From Halomonas sp. TD01 (GTDB lineage Bacteria; Pseudomonadota; Gammaproteobacteria; Pseudomonadales; Halomonadaceae): DNA of 64,000 bases. Of the stretch, positions 7,619 through 17,456 are shown piece after piece. Under the pieces are notes generated by a model that was not told the DNA's origin, made no database searches, and saw only the letters and a program-made list of their open reading frames with translations. Positions within the stretch are counted from its first letter, which is position 1. Each line of letters starts with the position of its first letter. Location: the NCBI RefSeq assembly GCF_923868895.1, contig NZ_OV350343.1, positions 2,046,001 through 2,110,000 of the forward strand, read 5' to 3'. Position numbers and translations under genes: made by a program.

Positions 7619-10291
7619 ATGAGTCTGGAGACAAGAGAAGATCTCGATCCGCTCGAAACCACGGAGTGGCTAGAATCCCTGGAATCAGTACTGGATCGTG
7701 AGGGCGAAGATCGTGCCCGCTACCTGATGACCCGCTTGGCGGATCGCCTGCGCCGGGACGGGATGAAGGTGCCCTTCTCGGTGACAACCCCGCACCGGAA
7801 TACGATCCCTGTGCATCGCGAAGCACCGATGCCCGGCGATCTGTTTATGGAGCGCCGCATTCGGTCGTTGATTCGTTACAACGCCATTGCTCAGGTCATC
7901 CGTAATAACCGCGCCAACCCCGGGCTGGGCGGCCACATTGCCAGCTTTATGTCGTCGGCTACGCTGTACGATGTCGGCTTTAACCACTTCTTCCGCGCCC
8001 CCAAAGGCGATTTTGAAGGCGACCTGATCTACATTCAGGGCCACGTTGCCCCGGGGATTTACGCGCGTTCTTATCTGGAAGGCCGCCTGTCTGAAGAGCA
8101 GATGGACAAATTCCGTCGCGAAGTCGACGGCGATGGTCTGTCTTCCTACCCGCACCCGTGGCTAATGCCGGACTACTGGCAGTTCCCCACGGTGTCTATG
8201 GGCCTTGGCCCGATTCAAGCGATTTACCAGGCTCACGTGATGAAGTACCTGCATCACCGTGAGCTGAAAGACATGTACGACCGCAAGATCTGGTGCTTTA
8301 TGGGCGACGGCGAGTGTGATGAGCCGGAGTCACTGGGCGCGATTTCCCTGGCGGGTCGTGAAAACCTCGATAACCTGATCTTCGTCATCAACTGCAACCT
8401 GCAGCGCTTGGACGGTCCGGTACGCGGCAACTCCCGCGTCATGGACGAGTTCGAAGGCGTATTTCGTGGTGCCGGTTGGAACGTCATCAAGGTCGTCTGG
8501 GGGCGTCACTGGGATCCGCTGTTCGAGAAGGACAAGAAAGGCATCCTGCAAAAACGCATGGATGAAGCAGTCGACGGTGAGTACCAGAACTACAAGGCCA
8601 ACGGCGGTTCGTACACCCGTGAGCACTTCTTCGGTAAGTACCCCGAAACCGAAGCGATGGTCAATGACCTGTCTGATGAAGACATCTGGAAGCTCAACCG
8701 CGGTGGTCACGACCCGTTCAAGGTCTACGCGGCCTACCATGAAGCGGTCAACCAGACCAACGGTAAGCCCACGGTCATCCTGGCGCACACCGTTAAAGGC
8801 TACGGCATGGGCAGCGGCGATGGCGAAGCCGCCAACGAAGCCCACCAGGTCAAGAGCATGGAGTACGAAGCGCTGCGCAAATTCCGCGACCGCTTTGGTA
8901 TTCCGATCACCGACGAACAGCTCAAAGACGTGCCCTACTACAAGCCGGAAGAAGACTCTCCCGAGCTTAAGTACATGCACCTGCAGCGGGAACGCTTGAA
9001 CGGCTACCTGCCGGCCCGCCGCAGTGACTTTGAGGCGCTGGAGATCCCCAGCCTGGACGACAAAACCTTTGCCTCGCAAATGGTGGGTTCCAAAGGGCGC
9101 GAAGTCTCGACCACTATGGCATTCGTGCGCGTCCTGAACGGTCTGGTCAAGGATAAGAAGCTCGGCAAACATGTCGTACCGATTATTCCTGACGAAGCGC
9201 GTACCTTCGGCATGGAAGGCATGTTCCGTCAGCTCGGCATCTACACCTCGGAAGGTCAGAAATATGAGCCGGTCGATAAAGGCCAGATCATGTTCTACCG
9301 CGAGGATCAGAAAGGCCAGATTCTCGAAGAAGGGATTAGTGAGGCCGGTGCGATGTCCGCGTGGATTGCCGCCGCGACGTCCTACAGCAACAACAACGTT
9401 ACCCTGCTGCCGTTCTACATCTACTACTCGATGTTCGGCTTCCAGCGCATTGGTGACTTGGCCTGGGCCGCGGGTGACCTGCAAGCCCGCGGCTTTATGG
9501 TCGGCGGCACTGCTGGGCGTACCACGCTCAACGGTGAAGGTCTGCAGCACCAGGATGGTCACAGCTTGATTCAAGCCTCCACCATCCCCAACTGCCGCAG
9601 CTACGACCCGACCTACGCCCACGAAGTGGCGGTCATCCTCCAGGATGGTTTGAAGCGCATGTTCTCCGACAAAGAGAACTGCTTCTACTACCTGACGGTG
9701 ATGAACGAAAACTACGAGCACCCAGCAATCGACAACGTGCCCACCGACGATATCGTCAAAGGCATGTACCTGCTCAACGAAACGAAAGGCGACAAGGGCC
9801 GCGTGCAACTGATGGGCTCCGGTACCATCCTGCGCGAAGTCGAAGCCGCCGCAGAGCTGTTGGCCAACGACTGGGGCATTGGCGCGGATATCTGGAGCGT
9901 GACCAGCTTTAACGAGCTGCGTCGCGAAGCGCTGCTGTTGGAGCGTGAAGCCTTCTTGAACCCGGACGTTGAGGGCAACAAGCCCCACGTGACGAAGTGC
10001 CTGGAAGGCCGTGACGGCCCGGTGATTGCCTCCACCGACTACATGAAGCTCTACGCCGACCAGGTGCGTGCCTGGGTGCCAAGCGAGTACACCGTGCTGG
10101 GTACAGACGGCTTTGGCCGTTCCGACACCCGCGAGAAGCTGCGCTACTTCTTTGAAGTAGACCGCTACTTCGTCACCGTGGCGGCGCTACGTGCGCTGGC
10201 GGACCGCGGTGAGCTTGATCGCAAGCATGTCGGCGAGGCGCTGAAGAAGTATGGCATCGACGCCAACAAGCCGAACCCGCTGACCAGCTAA
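7619..10291 (+). CDS. aceE: pyruvate dehydrogenase E1 component (homodimeric)
   Basis: AceE decarboxylates pyruvate with thiamine diphosphate and acetylates the lipoyl groups of E2, linking glycolysis to the TCA cycle. At 890 residues it is the usual length of the homodimeric gammaproteobacterial type. The ThDP motif is visible as GDGECDEPE followed about 27 residues later by NCNLQRLDGPV. GHIASFMSSATLYDVGFNHFF near the N-terminus and HTVKGYGMG are also family signatures. GGAGAG upstream supports the ATG at 7619. It forms an operon with aceF (58-bp gap). Codons are strongly GC-ending compared with most neighbours. A long open frame on the opposite strand is a by-product of that bias. Confidence 0.97.
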   Translation: MSLETREDLDPLETTEWLESLESVLDREGEDRARYLMTRLADRLRRDGMKVPFSVTTPHRNTIPVHREAPMPGDLFMERRIRSLIRYNAIAQVIRNNRANPGLGGHIASFMSSATLYDVGFNHFFRAPKGDFEGDLIYIQGHVAPGIYARSYLEGRLSEEQMDKFRREVDGDGLSSYPHPWLMPDYWQFPTVSMGLGPIQAIYQAHVMKYLHHRELKDMYDRKIWCFMGDGECDEPESLGAISLAGRENLDNLIFVINCNLQRLDGPVRGNSRVMDEFEGVFRGAGWNVIKVVWGRHWDPLFEKDKKGILQKRMDEAVDGEYQNYKANGGSYTREHFFGKYPETEAMVNDLSDEDIWKLNRGGHDPFKVYAAYHEAVNQTNGKPTVILAHTVKGYGMGSGDGEAANEAHQVKSMEYEALRKFRDRFGIPITDEQLKDVPYYKPEEDSPELKYMHLQRERLNGYLPARRSDFEALEIPSLDDKTFASQMVGSKGREVSTTMAFVRVLNGLVKDKKLGKHVVPIIPDEARTFGMEGMFRQLGIYTSEGQKYEPVDKGQIMFYREDQKGQILEEGISEAGAMSAWIAAATSYSNNNVTLLPFYIYYSMFGFQRIGDLAWAAGDLQARGFMVGGTAGRTTLNGEGLQHQDGHSLIQASTIPNCRSYDPTYAHEVAVILQDGLKRMFSDKENCFYYLTVMNENYEHPAIDNVPTDDIVKGMYLLNETKGDKGRVQLMGSGTILREVEAAAELLANDWGIGADIWSVTSFNELRREALLLEREAFLNPDVEGNKPHVTKCLEGRDGPVIASTDYMKLYADQVRAWVPSEYTVLGTDGFGRSDTREKLRYFFEVDRYFVTVAALRALADRGELDRKHVGEALKKYGIDANKPNPLTS

Positions 10292-10299
10292 ACCGCTGC

Positions 10300-10321
10300 C
10301 CGGCGGGCAAACGCCCGCCGG
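10300..10321 (+). other. Intercistronic hairpin between aceE and aceF
   Basis: CCGGCGGGC (10300-10308) and GCCCGCCGG (10313-10321) form a perfect 9-bp GC stem with an AAAC loop, directly after the aceE stop and before the aceF ribosome site (GGAAGGAG, 10335-10342). With no T run it is unlikely to terminate fully. It could protect the aceE message end or tune the E1:E2 ratio (inference). Confidence 0.6.
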
Positions 10322-10349
10322 CTCGATCCGATTTGGAAGGAGCGCGACC

Positions 10350-12365
10350 TTGAGTAGCGAAATCATCAAAGTTCCCGATATCGGTGGTGATACCGATGTC
10401 GAAATCATCGAGATTGCGGTGTCAGAAGGCGACGTCATTGAAGCGGAAGACACCCTAATCACCCTGGAATCTGACAAAGCCAGCATGGACGTCCCGGCCC
10501 CGAAAGGCGGCAAGGTGCTCAAAGTGCTGGTCAAAGAAGGCGATAGCGTCTCCGAAGGCGACGACATCGTTGAGCTGGAAGTCGAAGGTGGTGGCGATGC
10601 CAAGCCGGAAGCAGCGGCTGACAGTTCCTCCGACGAAGCCCCCGCACCGAAGCAGGAAGAAGCTCCCGCGCCGGCAGCGAAGAAAGCCGGTGGCGGCAAG
10701 CAAACGGTCGATATTAAAGTGCCGGACTTGGGTGGTTCAGACAACGTTGAAATCATCGAAGTCGCGGTCAGCGCTGGCGATGACGTCAACGCCGAAGACA
10801 CTTTGATCACCCTCGAGTCGGATAAAGCCTCGATGGATGTACCCAGCCCGCACGGTGGTAAGATCGTTGCGCTCACGGTCAAAGAAGGCGATACCGTCTC
10901 GGAAGGCGACGTGATCGGCCAGATGGAAATCGCTGGTGAAGGTGGCGACAACAGCGAAGACGCGCCGCAAGAGCAAGCCGCTAGTCAAGCCAGCAGCGCG
11001 CCGGAAGAAGTGGCCGCTGAAGAGTCTGTCGTTGAAGAAGATAGCGGTAGCGGTGAGCCTGAGCGCAAAGAGATCCGTGTGCCGGATTTGTCAGGTTCTT
11101 CTGACGTGCCGATTATTGAAATTGGTGTGGCGGCAGGTGATGAGGTCAACGAAGAAGACCCTCTTATCACTCTGGAGTCTGACAAAGCATCGATGGACGT
11201 GCCGAGCCCTTACAAAGGCAAGCTTTTAGAGCTTACTGTGAAAGAGGGTGACACTGTCTCTGAAGGCGATGTGATTGGCTATATAGAAGTAGCTGGTGCC
11301 AAGAAGGCAGCCCCTAAAAAAGCGGCGCCGGAGAAAGCTCAGTCCTCTAATGCCAGTCAGTCAAGTGCTAAGCCTACCGCTTCACCAGAAGGTACGCCTA
11401 GCCCTGAAGCGCAGATGGCCTCTCATAAGCCCCGCGATGGGAAGCTGGTACATGCAGGCCCAGCAGTACGCATGCTGGCCCGTGAGCTTGGCGTTGACCT
11501 TGGTCTTGTTAAGCCTAGCGGCCCGAAAGACCGGGTGCTGAAAGAAGATGTGCAGGCCTACGTGAAACAGGCCATTGCCAGCCAAGGTAAAGCACAAACA
11601 GCGGCTGCCCCAGCAGCGAGTGGTGGTGCTGGCATTCCCGCGATACCAGAAGTCGACTTCAGCCAGTTTGGCGACGTGGAAGAGAAGCCGATGGGTCGCC
11701 TGCTTAAAATGGGTGCGACCAATCTGCACCGCAGCTGGCTCAATGTGCCTCACGTGACGCAGTTCGACGAGGCCGACATTACCGAGCTTGAAAGCTTCCG
11801 TAAAGCCATGAAGGCTGAAGCCGAAGCCCAAGGCGCCAAGCTGACACCGTTGCCGTTTATGGTTAAAGCCTGTGCCTTTGCACTGCGTAAATTCCCCCAG
11901 TTCAACGTTAGCCTGAAAGGCGACGGCGAAACGCTGGTATGGAAAAACTACGTGCATATCGGAATTGCCGTGGATACACCTGATGGTCTGATGGTGCCAG
12001 TAGTGCGCAACGCCGATAAAAAATCCTTGATTGAGATTGCCAAGGAGATGGCGGAGCTCGGCAAGAAAGCGCAAACCAAGAAGCTTAAGCGTGATGAGAT
12101 GACCGGTGGCTGCTTCACCATTTCGAGCCTTGGCTCGATTGGTGGAACCGCGTTCACACCGATCGTTAATGCGCCGGAAGTGGCGATCCTGGGGGTGTCG
12201 AAAGCGCAGATGAAGCCGGTATGGGATGGCAGTGCCTTCCAGCCGCGCTTAATGATGCCGCTATCGCTCTCTTACGATCACCGGGCGATTAACGGTGCGG
12301 ATGCCGCCCGCTTTACGGCCTTCCTGGCCGATGTGCTGACGGATATTCGCCGATTACTGCTGTAA
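10350..12365 (+). CDS. aceF: dihydrolipoyllysine-residue acetyltransferase (PDH E2)
   Basis: E2 core of the pyruvate dehydrogenase complex, moving acetyl groups from E1 to CoA. It has 671 residues with a TTG start at 10350, set by GGAAGGAG. Three lipoyl domains are visible, each with ESDKASMDVP around the lipoylated lysine (about residues 1-76, 118-193 and 238-313), joined by Ala/Pro/Glu-rich linkers. A peripheral-subunit binding domain follows (AGPAVRMLARELGVDL, about 367-405) and then the catalytic domain, ending with the active-site signature SYDHRAINGADAARF. The E3 gene lpd does not follow and must be elsewhere. Codon use shifts from GC-rich to more AT-rich near the third lipoyl domain. 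Confidence 0.96.
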   Translation: MSSEIIKVPDIGGDTDVEIIEIAVSEGDVIEAEDTLITLESDKASMDVPAPKGGKVLKVLVKEGDSVSEGDDIVELEVEGGGDAKPEAAADSSSDEAPAPKQEEAPAPAAKKAGGGKQTVDIKVPDLGGSDNVEIIEVAVSAGDDVNAEDTLITLESDKASMDVPSPHGGKIVALTVKEGDTVSEGDVIGQMEIAGEGGDNSEDAPQEQAASQASSAPEEVAAEESVVEEDSGSGEPERKEIRVPDLSGSSDVPIIEIGVAAGDEVNEEDPLITLESDKASMDVPSPYKGKLLELTVKEGDTVSEGDVIGYIEVAGAKKAAPKKAAPEKAQSSNASQSSAKPTASPEGTPSPEAQMASHKPRDGKLVHAGPAVRMLARELGVDLGLVKPSGPKDRVLKEDVQAYVKQAIASQGKAQTAAAPAASGGAGIPAIPEVDFSQFGDVEEKPMGRLLKMGATNLHRSWLNVPHVTQFDEADITELESFRKAMKAEAEAQGAKLTPLPFMVKACAFALRKFPQFNVSLKGDGETLVWKNYVHIGIAVDTPDGLMVPVVRNADKKSLIEIAKEMAELGKKAQTKKLKRDEMTGGCFTISSLGSIGGTAFTPIVNAPEVAILGVSKAQMKPVWDGSAFQPRLMMPLSLSYDHRAINGADAARFTAFLADVLTDIRRLLL

Positions 12366-12381
12366 TCGTCTCAGAGTAAGC

Positions 12382-12416
12382 CACAAGCGGCGCCCAATAG
12401 GGCGCCGCTTGTGTTT
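12382..12416 (+). terminator. Rho-independent terminator after aceF
   Basis: CACAAGCGGCGCCC (12382-12395) and GGGCGCCGCTTGTG (12400-12413) form a 14-bp stem with an AATA loop followed by TTT. The T run is short, but the stem is strong and lies 17 bp after the aceF stop. Confidence 0.8.
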
Positions 12417-12595
12417 AAAACAGTTCAGTAGGCCTGCAAGGAAGGGGTGACCAAAGTACAAGGAGTTGCCACCTGACTGTTTTTGCTTAAGAAAATGTTA
12501 AAAAAATGCGTTATCAGGCTTTTGGGGAGTTGTGTCATCCGAACGGCACGGTTATTGTCAGTCCATTATTTAAAATTATTCATATCTAACACTAA

Positions 12596-13267
<672 letters not shown>

Positions 13268-13290
13268 GCATTGATTGCTAGTCAACCACA

Positions 13291-13321
13291 CGATGGCCCG
13301 CAGGTTACCTGCGGGCCATCG
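13291..13321. terminator. Terminator-like hairpin after adk
   Basis: CGATGGCCCGCAGGT (13291-13305) pairs with ACCTGCGGGCCATCG (13307-13321). The near-perfect palindrome lies 23 bp after the adk stop. The T run is weak (TCGTTGG), so termination is probable but not certain. Confidence 0.65.
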
Positions 13322-13376
13322 TCGTTGGTGCCGCGTAAAGGTATAATGGCTGTCTATTTTACGGAGTGCAAAACCG

Positions 13377-14090
13377 ATGTCATCGTTACACCTTCTTGCG
13401 CTAGATGCGTCGTCTAGTGCCTGCTCAGTGGCATTGCTACGTCAACAAGTATGCCAGGAAGGAATCCAGCAGGAGTGTTTGACACGTTTTGAGATGACGC
13501 CACGTGCCCACACCCGGCGCTTAATGCCGATGGTGGATGACATCCTCGCTGAGGCCAATATTTCGGCAAAGCAACTAGATGCTGTTGCATTTGGGCGTGG
13601 CCCCGGTTCATTCACTGGCTTGCGTATCGCTGCAGGTGCAGCGCAAGGCTTGGCATTTGGGCTAGATTGTCCATTGCTGGGTATTTCTACCTTGGAAGCG
13701 CTCGCGCTTCAGGCCCATCGCCGCTACCATTTTCGCCATGTAGTGACCGCGCTAGATGCCCGTATGGGCGAGATTTATGCAGCTACTTGGCACTGTTTAA
13801 ATGACACGCTTAGTTTACAAAGTGACGAAGTGGTCGTCGCGCCTGCTAGCTTTCGTTTACCCACCGAGGAAACCGATTGGGTGGGGGTGGGATCAGGGTT
13901 TACGCTGTGGGATGACTTTGCATTAAGCGTACAAACCAATATGTCTCAGCATCTCACTGATCTTGAACCACGGGCAGAAGAGATGGCGTGGCTCGCCGCT
14001 CGAGATTTAGAAGCGGGCTTAGGTCAGGCAGCTCATGAAGCCCAGCCGATTTACTTGCGCAACGATGTTGCCTGGAAAAAGCCAGCATGA
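13377..14090 (+). CDS. tsaB: tRNA threonylcarbamoyladenosine biosynthesis protein TsaB
   Basis: TsaB is the non-catalytic partner of TsaD in the t6A37 tRNA modification complex (with TsaE and TsaC). The 237-residue protein has the actin/HSP70-like fold signatures [44 protein letters not shown] and [12 protein letters not shown] at the end. The stop overlaps the next start (ATGA), so rsmJ is translationally coupled. TrmO, which acts on t6A, is also encoded in this window. Confidence 0.95.
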   Translation: MSSLHLLALDASSSACSVALLRQQVCQEGIQQECLTRFEMTPRAHTRRLMPMVDDILAEANISAKQLDAVAFGRGPGSFTGLRIAAGAAQGLAFGLDCPLLGISTLEALALQAHRRYHFRHVVTALDARMGEIYAATWHCLNDTLSLQSDEVVVAPASFRLPTEETDWVGVGSGFTLWDDFALSVQTNMSQHLTDLEPRAEEMAWLAARDLEAGLGQAAHEAQPIYLRNDVAWKKPA

Positions 14091-14806
14091 GCCACATGGT
14101 AAGCCCAGAGACGCTTGTGTTGCCTTCAGGATTAGCGCTTGGCTACGTTGATGGCCAATTGGCACTGTCAGGTGATGAGCGCCAATACGGAAAACCGCTT
14201 AGCGTGGATTTTGCCGCTGGAAAGGCAGCTCATCGCCGTCAGTTTGGTGGCGGTCGCGGGCAGTTAGTGGCAAAAGCCTGTGGGCTTGCTAAAGGCATTA
14301 CGCCTAACGTTGTGGATGCCACGGCTGGTTTGGGCCGCGATGCGTTTGTACTGGCAAGCCTGGGCGCAAATGTCTTATTAATTGAACGTGTCGCGGCGAT
14401 TGCCGCGCTGCTTCAAGATGGCCTCGCGCGTGCCGCAAAAACAGATACGACAGCAGAGATTGCCTTGCGTATGACGCTCCGCCATTGCGATGCCGCTGAG
14501 CAGCTGGCTGCCCTTGTGGAAAGCGCGGCCTTTGATCCTGAGGTTATTCATCTTGATCCGATGTTTCCGCACCGTGAAAAGTCGGCGTTGGTCAAAAAAG
14601 AGATGCGCTTGTTTCGAGAGCTGGCGGGAGATGACGATGATGCACCGCGCTTATTAGAAGCAGCGCTGGATGTAGCGACGCATCGAGTGGTGGTCAAGCG
14701 CCCCCGCAAAGCTCCCCCTATCGATGGCCCTGCGCCGCAGCATACGCTGGAAGGTAAAACGAGCCGTTACGATTTGTATGTCCATCGCTCGCTGGCTCGT
14801 CGCTGA
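14087..14806 (+). CDS. rsmJ: 16S rRNA (guanine1516-N2)-methyltransferase
   Basis: RsmJ (YhiQ) methylates G1516 of 16S rRNA with SAM. It has 239 residues. The conserved N-terminal block [21 protein letters not shown] is split here as [14 protein letters not shown] plus QFGGGRGQ. The SAM-binding motif is [19 protein letters not shown], and the catalytic-loop equivalent is [20 protein letters not shown]. It starts inside the tsaB stop codon, so the two genes share an operon. Confidence 0.94.
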   Translation: MSHMVSPETLVLPSGLALGYVDGQLALSGDERQYGKPLSVDFAAGKAAHRRQFGGGRGQLVAKACGLAKGITPNVVDATAGLGRDAFVLASLGANVLLIERVAAIAALLQDGLARAAKTDTTAEIALRMTLRHCDAAEQLAALVESAAFDPEVIHLDPMFPHREKSALVKKEMRLFRELAGDDDDAPRLLEAALDVATHRVVVKRPRKAPPIDGPAPQHTLEGKTSRYDLYVHRSLARR

Positions 14807-14833
14807 GTCGTTTTATCAAGAGAAGGAGTCTCT

Positions 14834-15955
14834 ATGCAGCACGTGTGGCGTGAAGGCAACCGCACTACTCTGTTGCCGGAAGCAACGCGATTTTTGCCAG
14901 CTATGTTTGATGCGGTTAGTCAAGCGGAGTACTACGTGCTGGTGGAGCTCTACTTGATGGAATCAGGTAAGTTAGCGAGTCAGATGAGTAATGCGCTGAT
15001 CGACGCTGCTGAGCGCGGTGTAAAGGTGTTTTTGCTGCTCGATGGTTATGGCTCTATGGGATTGGAACATCGTGACCGCATACGCCTAGAGCAAGCAGGT
15101 GTCGCATTACGGTTCTTTAATCCCATTGGTTTTCACTCGCTGGCTCGTAACTTAAGCCGTGATCACCGCAAAATTGTTGTCGTGGATGGAGAGGTTGCGT
15201 TTACCGGCGGATTTGGCGCGGTGGATGAGTTTCTGGAAGCATGGTACGAAATTGCGGTGCGCATCGAAGGCCCTGTGGTCGCTGATTGGGAAGGGCTTTT
15301 TCGCCGTTTATGGCGTTCCCGGTTAACACGGCAAGCAGGTGATGGGCAGGCTAGTTCAGTGTTGCCGCCACAGCGGACAGCAGTGCATTATGCTGATGGC
15401 ATACGTGGCCGTGTAATGTCAGCGAGGGGGTATCGTTACCAAGCTATTCGCCACTCGCTCTATGCGCGGGTAAATCAGGCAAACAAGCGACTTTGGCTAT
15501 GTACACCTTATTTTGTGCCGACCTTCACGCTGCGCCGACGTCTTATTCGCGCAGCACGGCGTGGCGTGGATGTTTGTTTACTATTACCGGGTAGTAAACA
15601 TGACCACCCAGGTGTGCGCTATGCAGGACAACGGTTTTACCAAGCGTTGTTAAAAGCCGGCGTGCGGATTTTTGAGTTCCAGCCCACGTTTATTCATGCC
15701 AAGTTTGTGTTAGCAGATAACTGGGTCAGTCTTGGTTCATGCAACTTCGACCATTGGAATCTGCACTGGAACCTTGAAGCTAATCAAGAAGTAGAAAACC
15801 AAGCCTTCGCCAAGCAAGTTCAATCGCTGTTTGAGCGTAACTTTGCCGCCAGCCAAGAAGTCGATGCTGCCGCCTGGGCCGCACGACCCTGGTGGCAGCG
15901 AGCCCGAGAGTGGGTCTATGGCGTAGTGGATGGTATTGTCACCCGTCTTAAATAA
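14834..15955 (+). CDS. clsB: ClsB-type cardiolipin synthase (phospholipase D family)
   Basis: 373 residues with two HKD motifs: HRKIVVVDGEVAFTGGFG in the first half and HAKFVLADNWVSLGSCNFD in the second. Both catalytic His/Lys/Asp sets are intact. ClsB-type enzymes make cardiolipin by phosphatidyl transfer at the membrane. There are no N-terminal transmembrane helices, unlike ClsA, which favours the ClsB type. The ribosome site AAGGAG fits the ATG at 14834. It lies 27 bp after rsmJ and may belong to that operon. It is convergent with the UPF0149 gene. A more general phospholipase D-like role cannot be excluded. Confidence 0.85.
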   Translation: MQHVWREGNRTTLLPEATRFLPAMFDAVSQAEYYVLVELYLMESGKLASQMSNALIDAAERGVKVFLLLDGYGSMGLEHRDRIRLEQAGVALRFFNPIGFHSLARNLSRDHRKIVVVDGEVAFTGGFGAVDEFLEAWYEIAVRIEGPVVADWEGLFRRLWRSRLTRQAGDGQASSVLPPQRTAVHYADGIRGRVMSARGYRYQAIRHSLYARVNQANKRLWLCTPYFVPTFTLRRRLIRAARRGVDVCLLLPGSKHDHPGVRYAGQRFYQALLKAGVRIFEFQPTFIHAKFVLADNWVSLGSCNFDHWNLHWNLEANQEVENQAFAKQVQSLFERNFAASQEVDAAAWAARPWWQRAREWVYGVVDGIVTRLK

Positions 15956-15973
15956 TGTGCGGCTAACAATCGG

Positions 15974-16648
15974 CTATCGACGCTTTTTACCTTTGGCAGG
16001 TGTTTTCTTGCGTGGCTTAGGCTTTGGCGTTTCGGGGGGCACGCGGTAGTGAAGATAAAGATCCAGGACTAATTCTGGCAATTGAGCAACAAAGGTTTCC
16101 TGACTGGCCTGATCTTGGGCCATCTCAGCCATTTCTGGCTCATCATCGAATAAACCTGAGAGCGACATAAAGGGCAACAGTAGCGTGGCGGCAGCTTCTT
16201 CGTCATCTTGGAACCACGCGCTTTCGTCGCTAAAGACACCTTCCATAAACCCCGCGCACCAGTCGCCGATGGGCGTTTCCTCAGCGGGGATACCATCTAG
16301 CGTTAGCTCGAAGGGTAACTCTGGTAAACCACCCTGTTCAAGCACTGCGACGGCGTTGTCACGTAGCAGTGTTAGCAGTTGGATAATCTCGTCTCGTTCG
16401 GCATCGTCCCGATAACTTGGCTCTCCCTGAAACAGCTCAGTTAACCATTGGCTGGTGGGTAATTCGCTAGGGGCGACCGCCAATGCCACCAAAAAGCCAT
16501 GGGCAGAAATAAGATCCAGTGCATCTTCGCCCACTTGCTCGGAGTCAAGGAAATCATCCAACCTATCAAGTTGCTCGTCGTCAAGCAGCGGCTGAGGCGG
16601 GGTAGTATTGGGCGACGTTGCTGCGGAAACGTTATTGCGCTCTGCCAT
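15974..16648 (-). CDS. UPF0149 (YgfB/YecA-like) family protein
   Basis: 224 residues from the ATG at 16648 (GAGG six bases upstream); a longer frame would add 18 residues. Family features are LDRLDDFLDSEQ, DLISAHGFLVALAVAP, WCAGFMEGVF and LLLPFMSLSG. The protein is very acidic except for a lysine/arginine-rich tail (PKPKPRKKTPAKGKKRR). It lacks the SEC-C Cys motif found at the end of some YecA proteins. Function is not established for this group. It is divergent from sprT with a short shared intergenic region. Confidence 0.82.
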   Translation of the reverse strand: MAERNNVSAATSPNTTPPQPLLDDEQLDRLDDFLDSEQVGEDALDLISAHGFLVALAVAPSELPTSQWLTELFQGEPSYRDDAERDEIIQLLTLLRDNAVAVLEQGGLPELPFELTLDGIPAEETPIGDWCAGFMEGVFSDESAWFQDDEEAAATLLLPFMSLSGLFDDEPEMAEMAQDQASQETFVAQLPELVLDLYLHYRVPPETPKPKPRKKTPAKGKKRR

Positions 16649-16738
16649 AGGGGGCCTCATCATAAAAATCGTCTTTGAGAAAAAGATGTTGATCGGCAAC
16701 ACTCGTTGGCAACATCGTTACTGGTTAGTTTATCACTA

Positions 16739-17287
16739 ATGAAGACTTTACCACTGCCCCCATGGCCTGCTGAAAAACTTGCGACACTATCTTCAGAGGC
16801 GCTCATGCACGCCGTGCGAGACAGAACTGATGAAGCGTTAAAACGCTGCCAAGAAGTCTATCCTGCGCTGCCAGCGCCAAAGGTGTGGTTCGACCTAAAA
16901 GGTGCCTCAGCAGGGCAGGCGCATCTAGGGCGTGGCGGGCTGCGTTTTAATCCTGTTTTACTGAGCAATAATCGGCAGGCGTTTTTTGACGAGGTGATTC
17001 CCCATGAAATGGCGCATTGGTTAGTCTTTCATTTAGCCAATGGCACGCGGCTCAAACCGCATGGTCGAGAATGGCAAGCTGTCATGCGAGACCTGTTTGG
17101 CCTTGAGCCTAAGGTGACTCATCGCTTTGATGTTCAGGATGCCCAGTCTCGGCCATATTATTATCAATGTGACTGTCAAACGCATTGTTTCACAGCCAGG
17201 CGTCATTCTTTAGTGGTAAAGGGGCGTCGCTATCGCTGCCGTCATTGTGATCAGACCTTGGTCTACAGTGCTTTTAAAAAACCTTGA
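16739..17287 (+). CDS. sprT: SprT-family zinc metalloprotease-like protein
   Basis: 182 residues from the ATG at 16739; a TTG at 16706 would add 11 residues and neither start has a strong ribosome site. The zinc-protease motif HEMAHWLVFH (HExxH) is present. A C-terminal zinc ribbon follows, with Cys pairs in YQCDCQTHC and YRCRHCDQTL. SprT proteins resemble the eukaryotic DNA-protein crosslink protease Spartan; the bacterial role is not well defined. It is divergent from the UPF0149 gene. Family call is firm, start is not. Confidence 0.85.
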   Translation: MKTLPLPPWPAEKLATLSSEALMHAVRDRTDEALKRCQEVYPALPAPKVWFDLKGASAGQAHLGRGGLRFNPVLLSNNRQAFFDEVIPHEMAHWLVFHLANGTRLKPHGREWQAVMRDLFGLEPKVTHRFDVQDAQSRPYYYQCDCQTHCFTARRHSLVVKGRRYRCRHCDQTLVYSAFKKP

Positions 17288-17323
17288 AAGTGTTTTAACC
17301 TATTGTTTTAAATATTAAAAATG

Positions 17324-17338
17324 TTAATACCAATGTCT
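17324..17338 (+). promoter_or_regulatory. Candidate CrbR site upstream of acs
   Basis: TTAATACCAATGTCT, 119 bp before the acs start. Thirteen of 15 bases match TTGATACCAAAGTCT at 27566-27580 (minus strand) upstream of the symporter operon, in the same orientation relative to the downstream gene. Both targets are expected members of the CrbS/CrbR circuit, so a CrbR-binding role is inferred. Confidence 0.5.
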
Positions 17339-17456
17339 AAAGGGAAGCCGGCGTTGGGAGGTTTATGCTAGGTAAATATTAAGCGCGTCGGTGCGACTAA
17401 CAATAATACCGACACCATTTTCTAGAGAGTGCAATTTCACGGACAGAGGCAACTTC

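Noticed and set aside
8330..9988. 552-codon open frame antisense to aceE
   Set aside because: It lies wholly opposite a certain gene, has no family features, and is explained by the G/C-ending codon bias of aceE.
12555..12590. Sigma-70 promoter for adk (TTGTCA with an AT-rich -10)
   Set aside because: No -10 hexamer with an acceptable spacer could be chosen with confidence.
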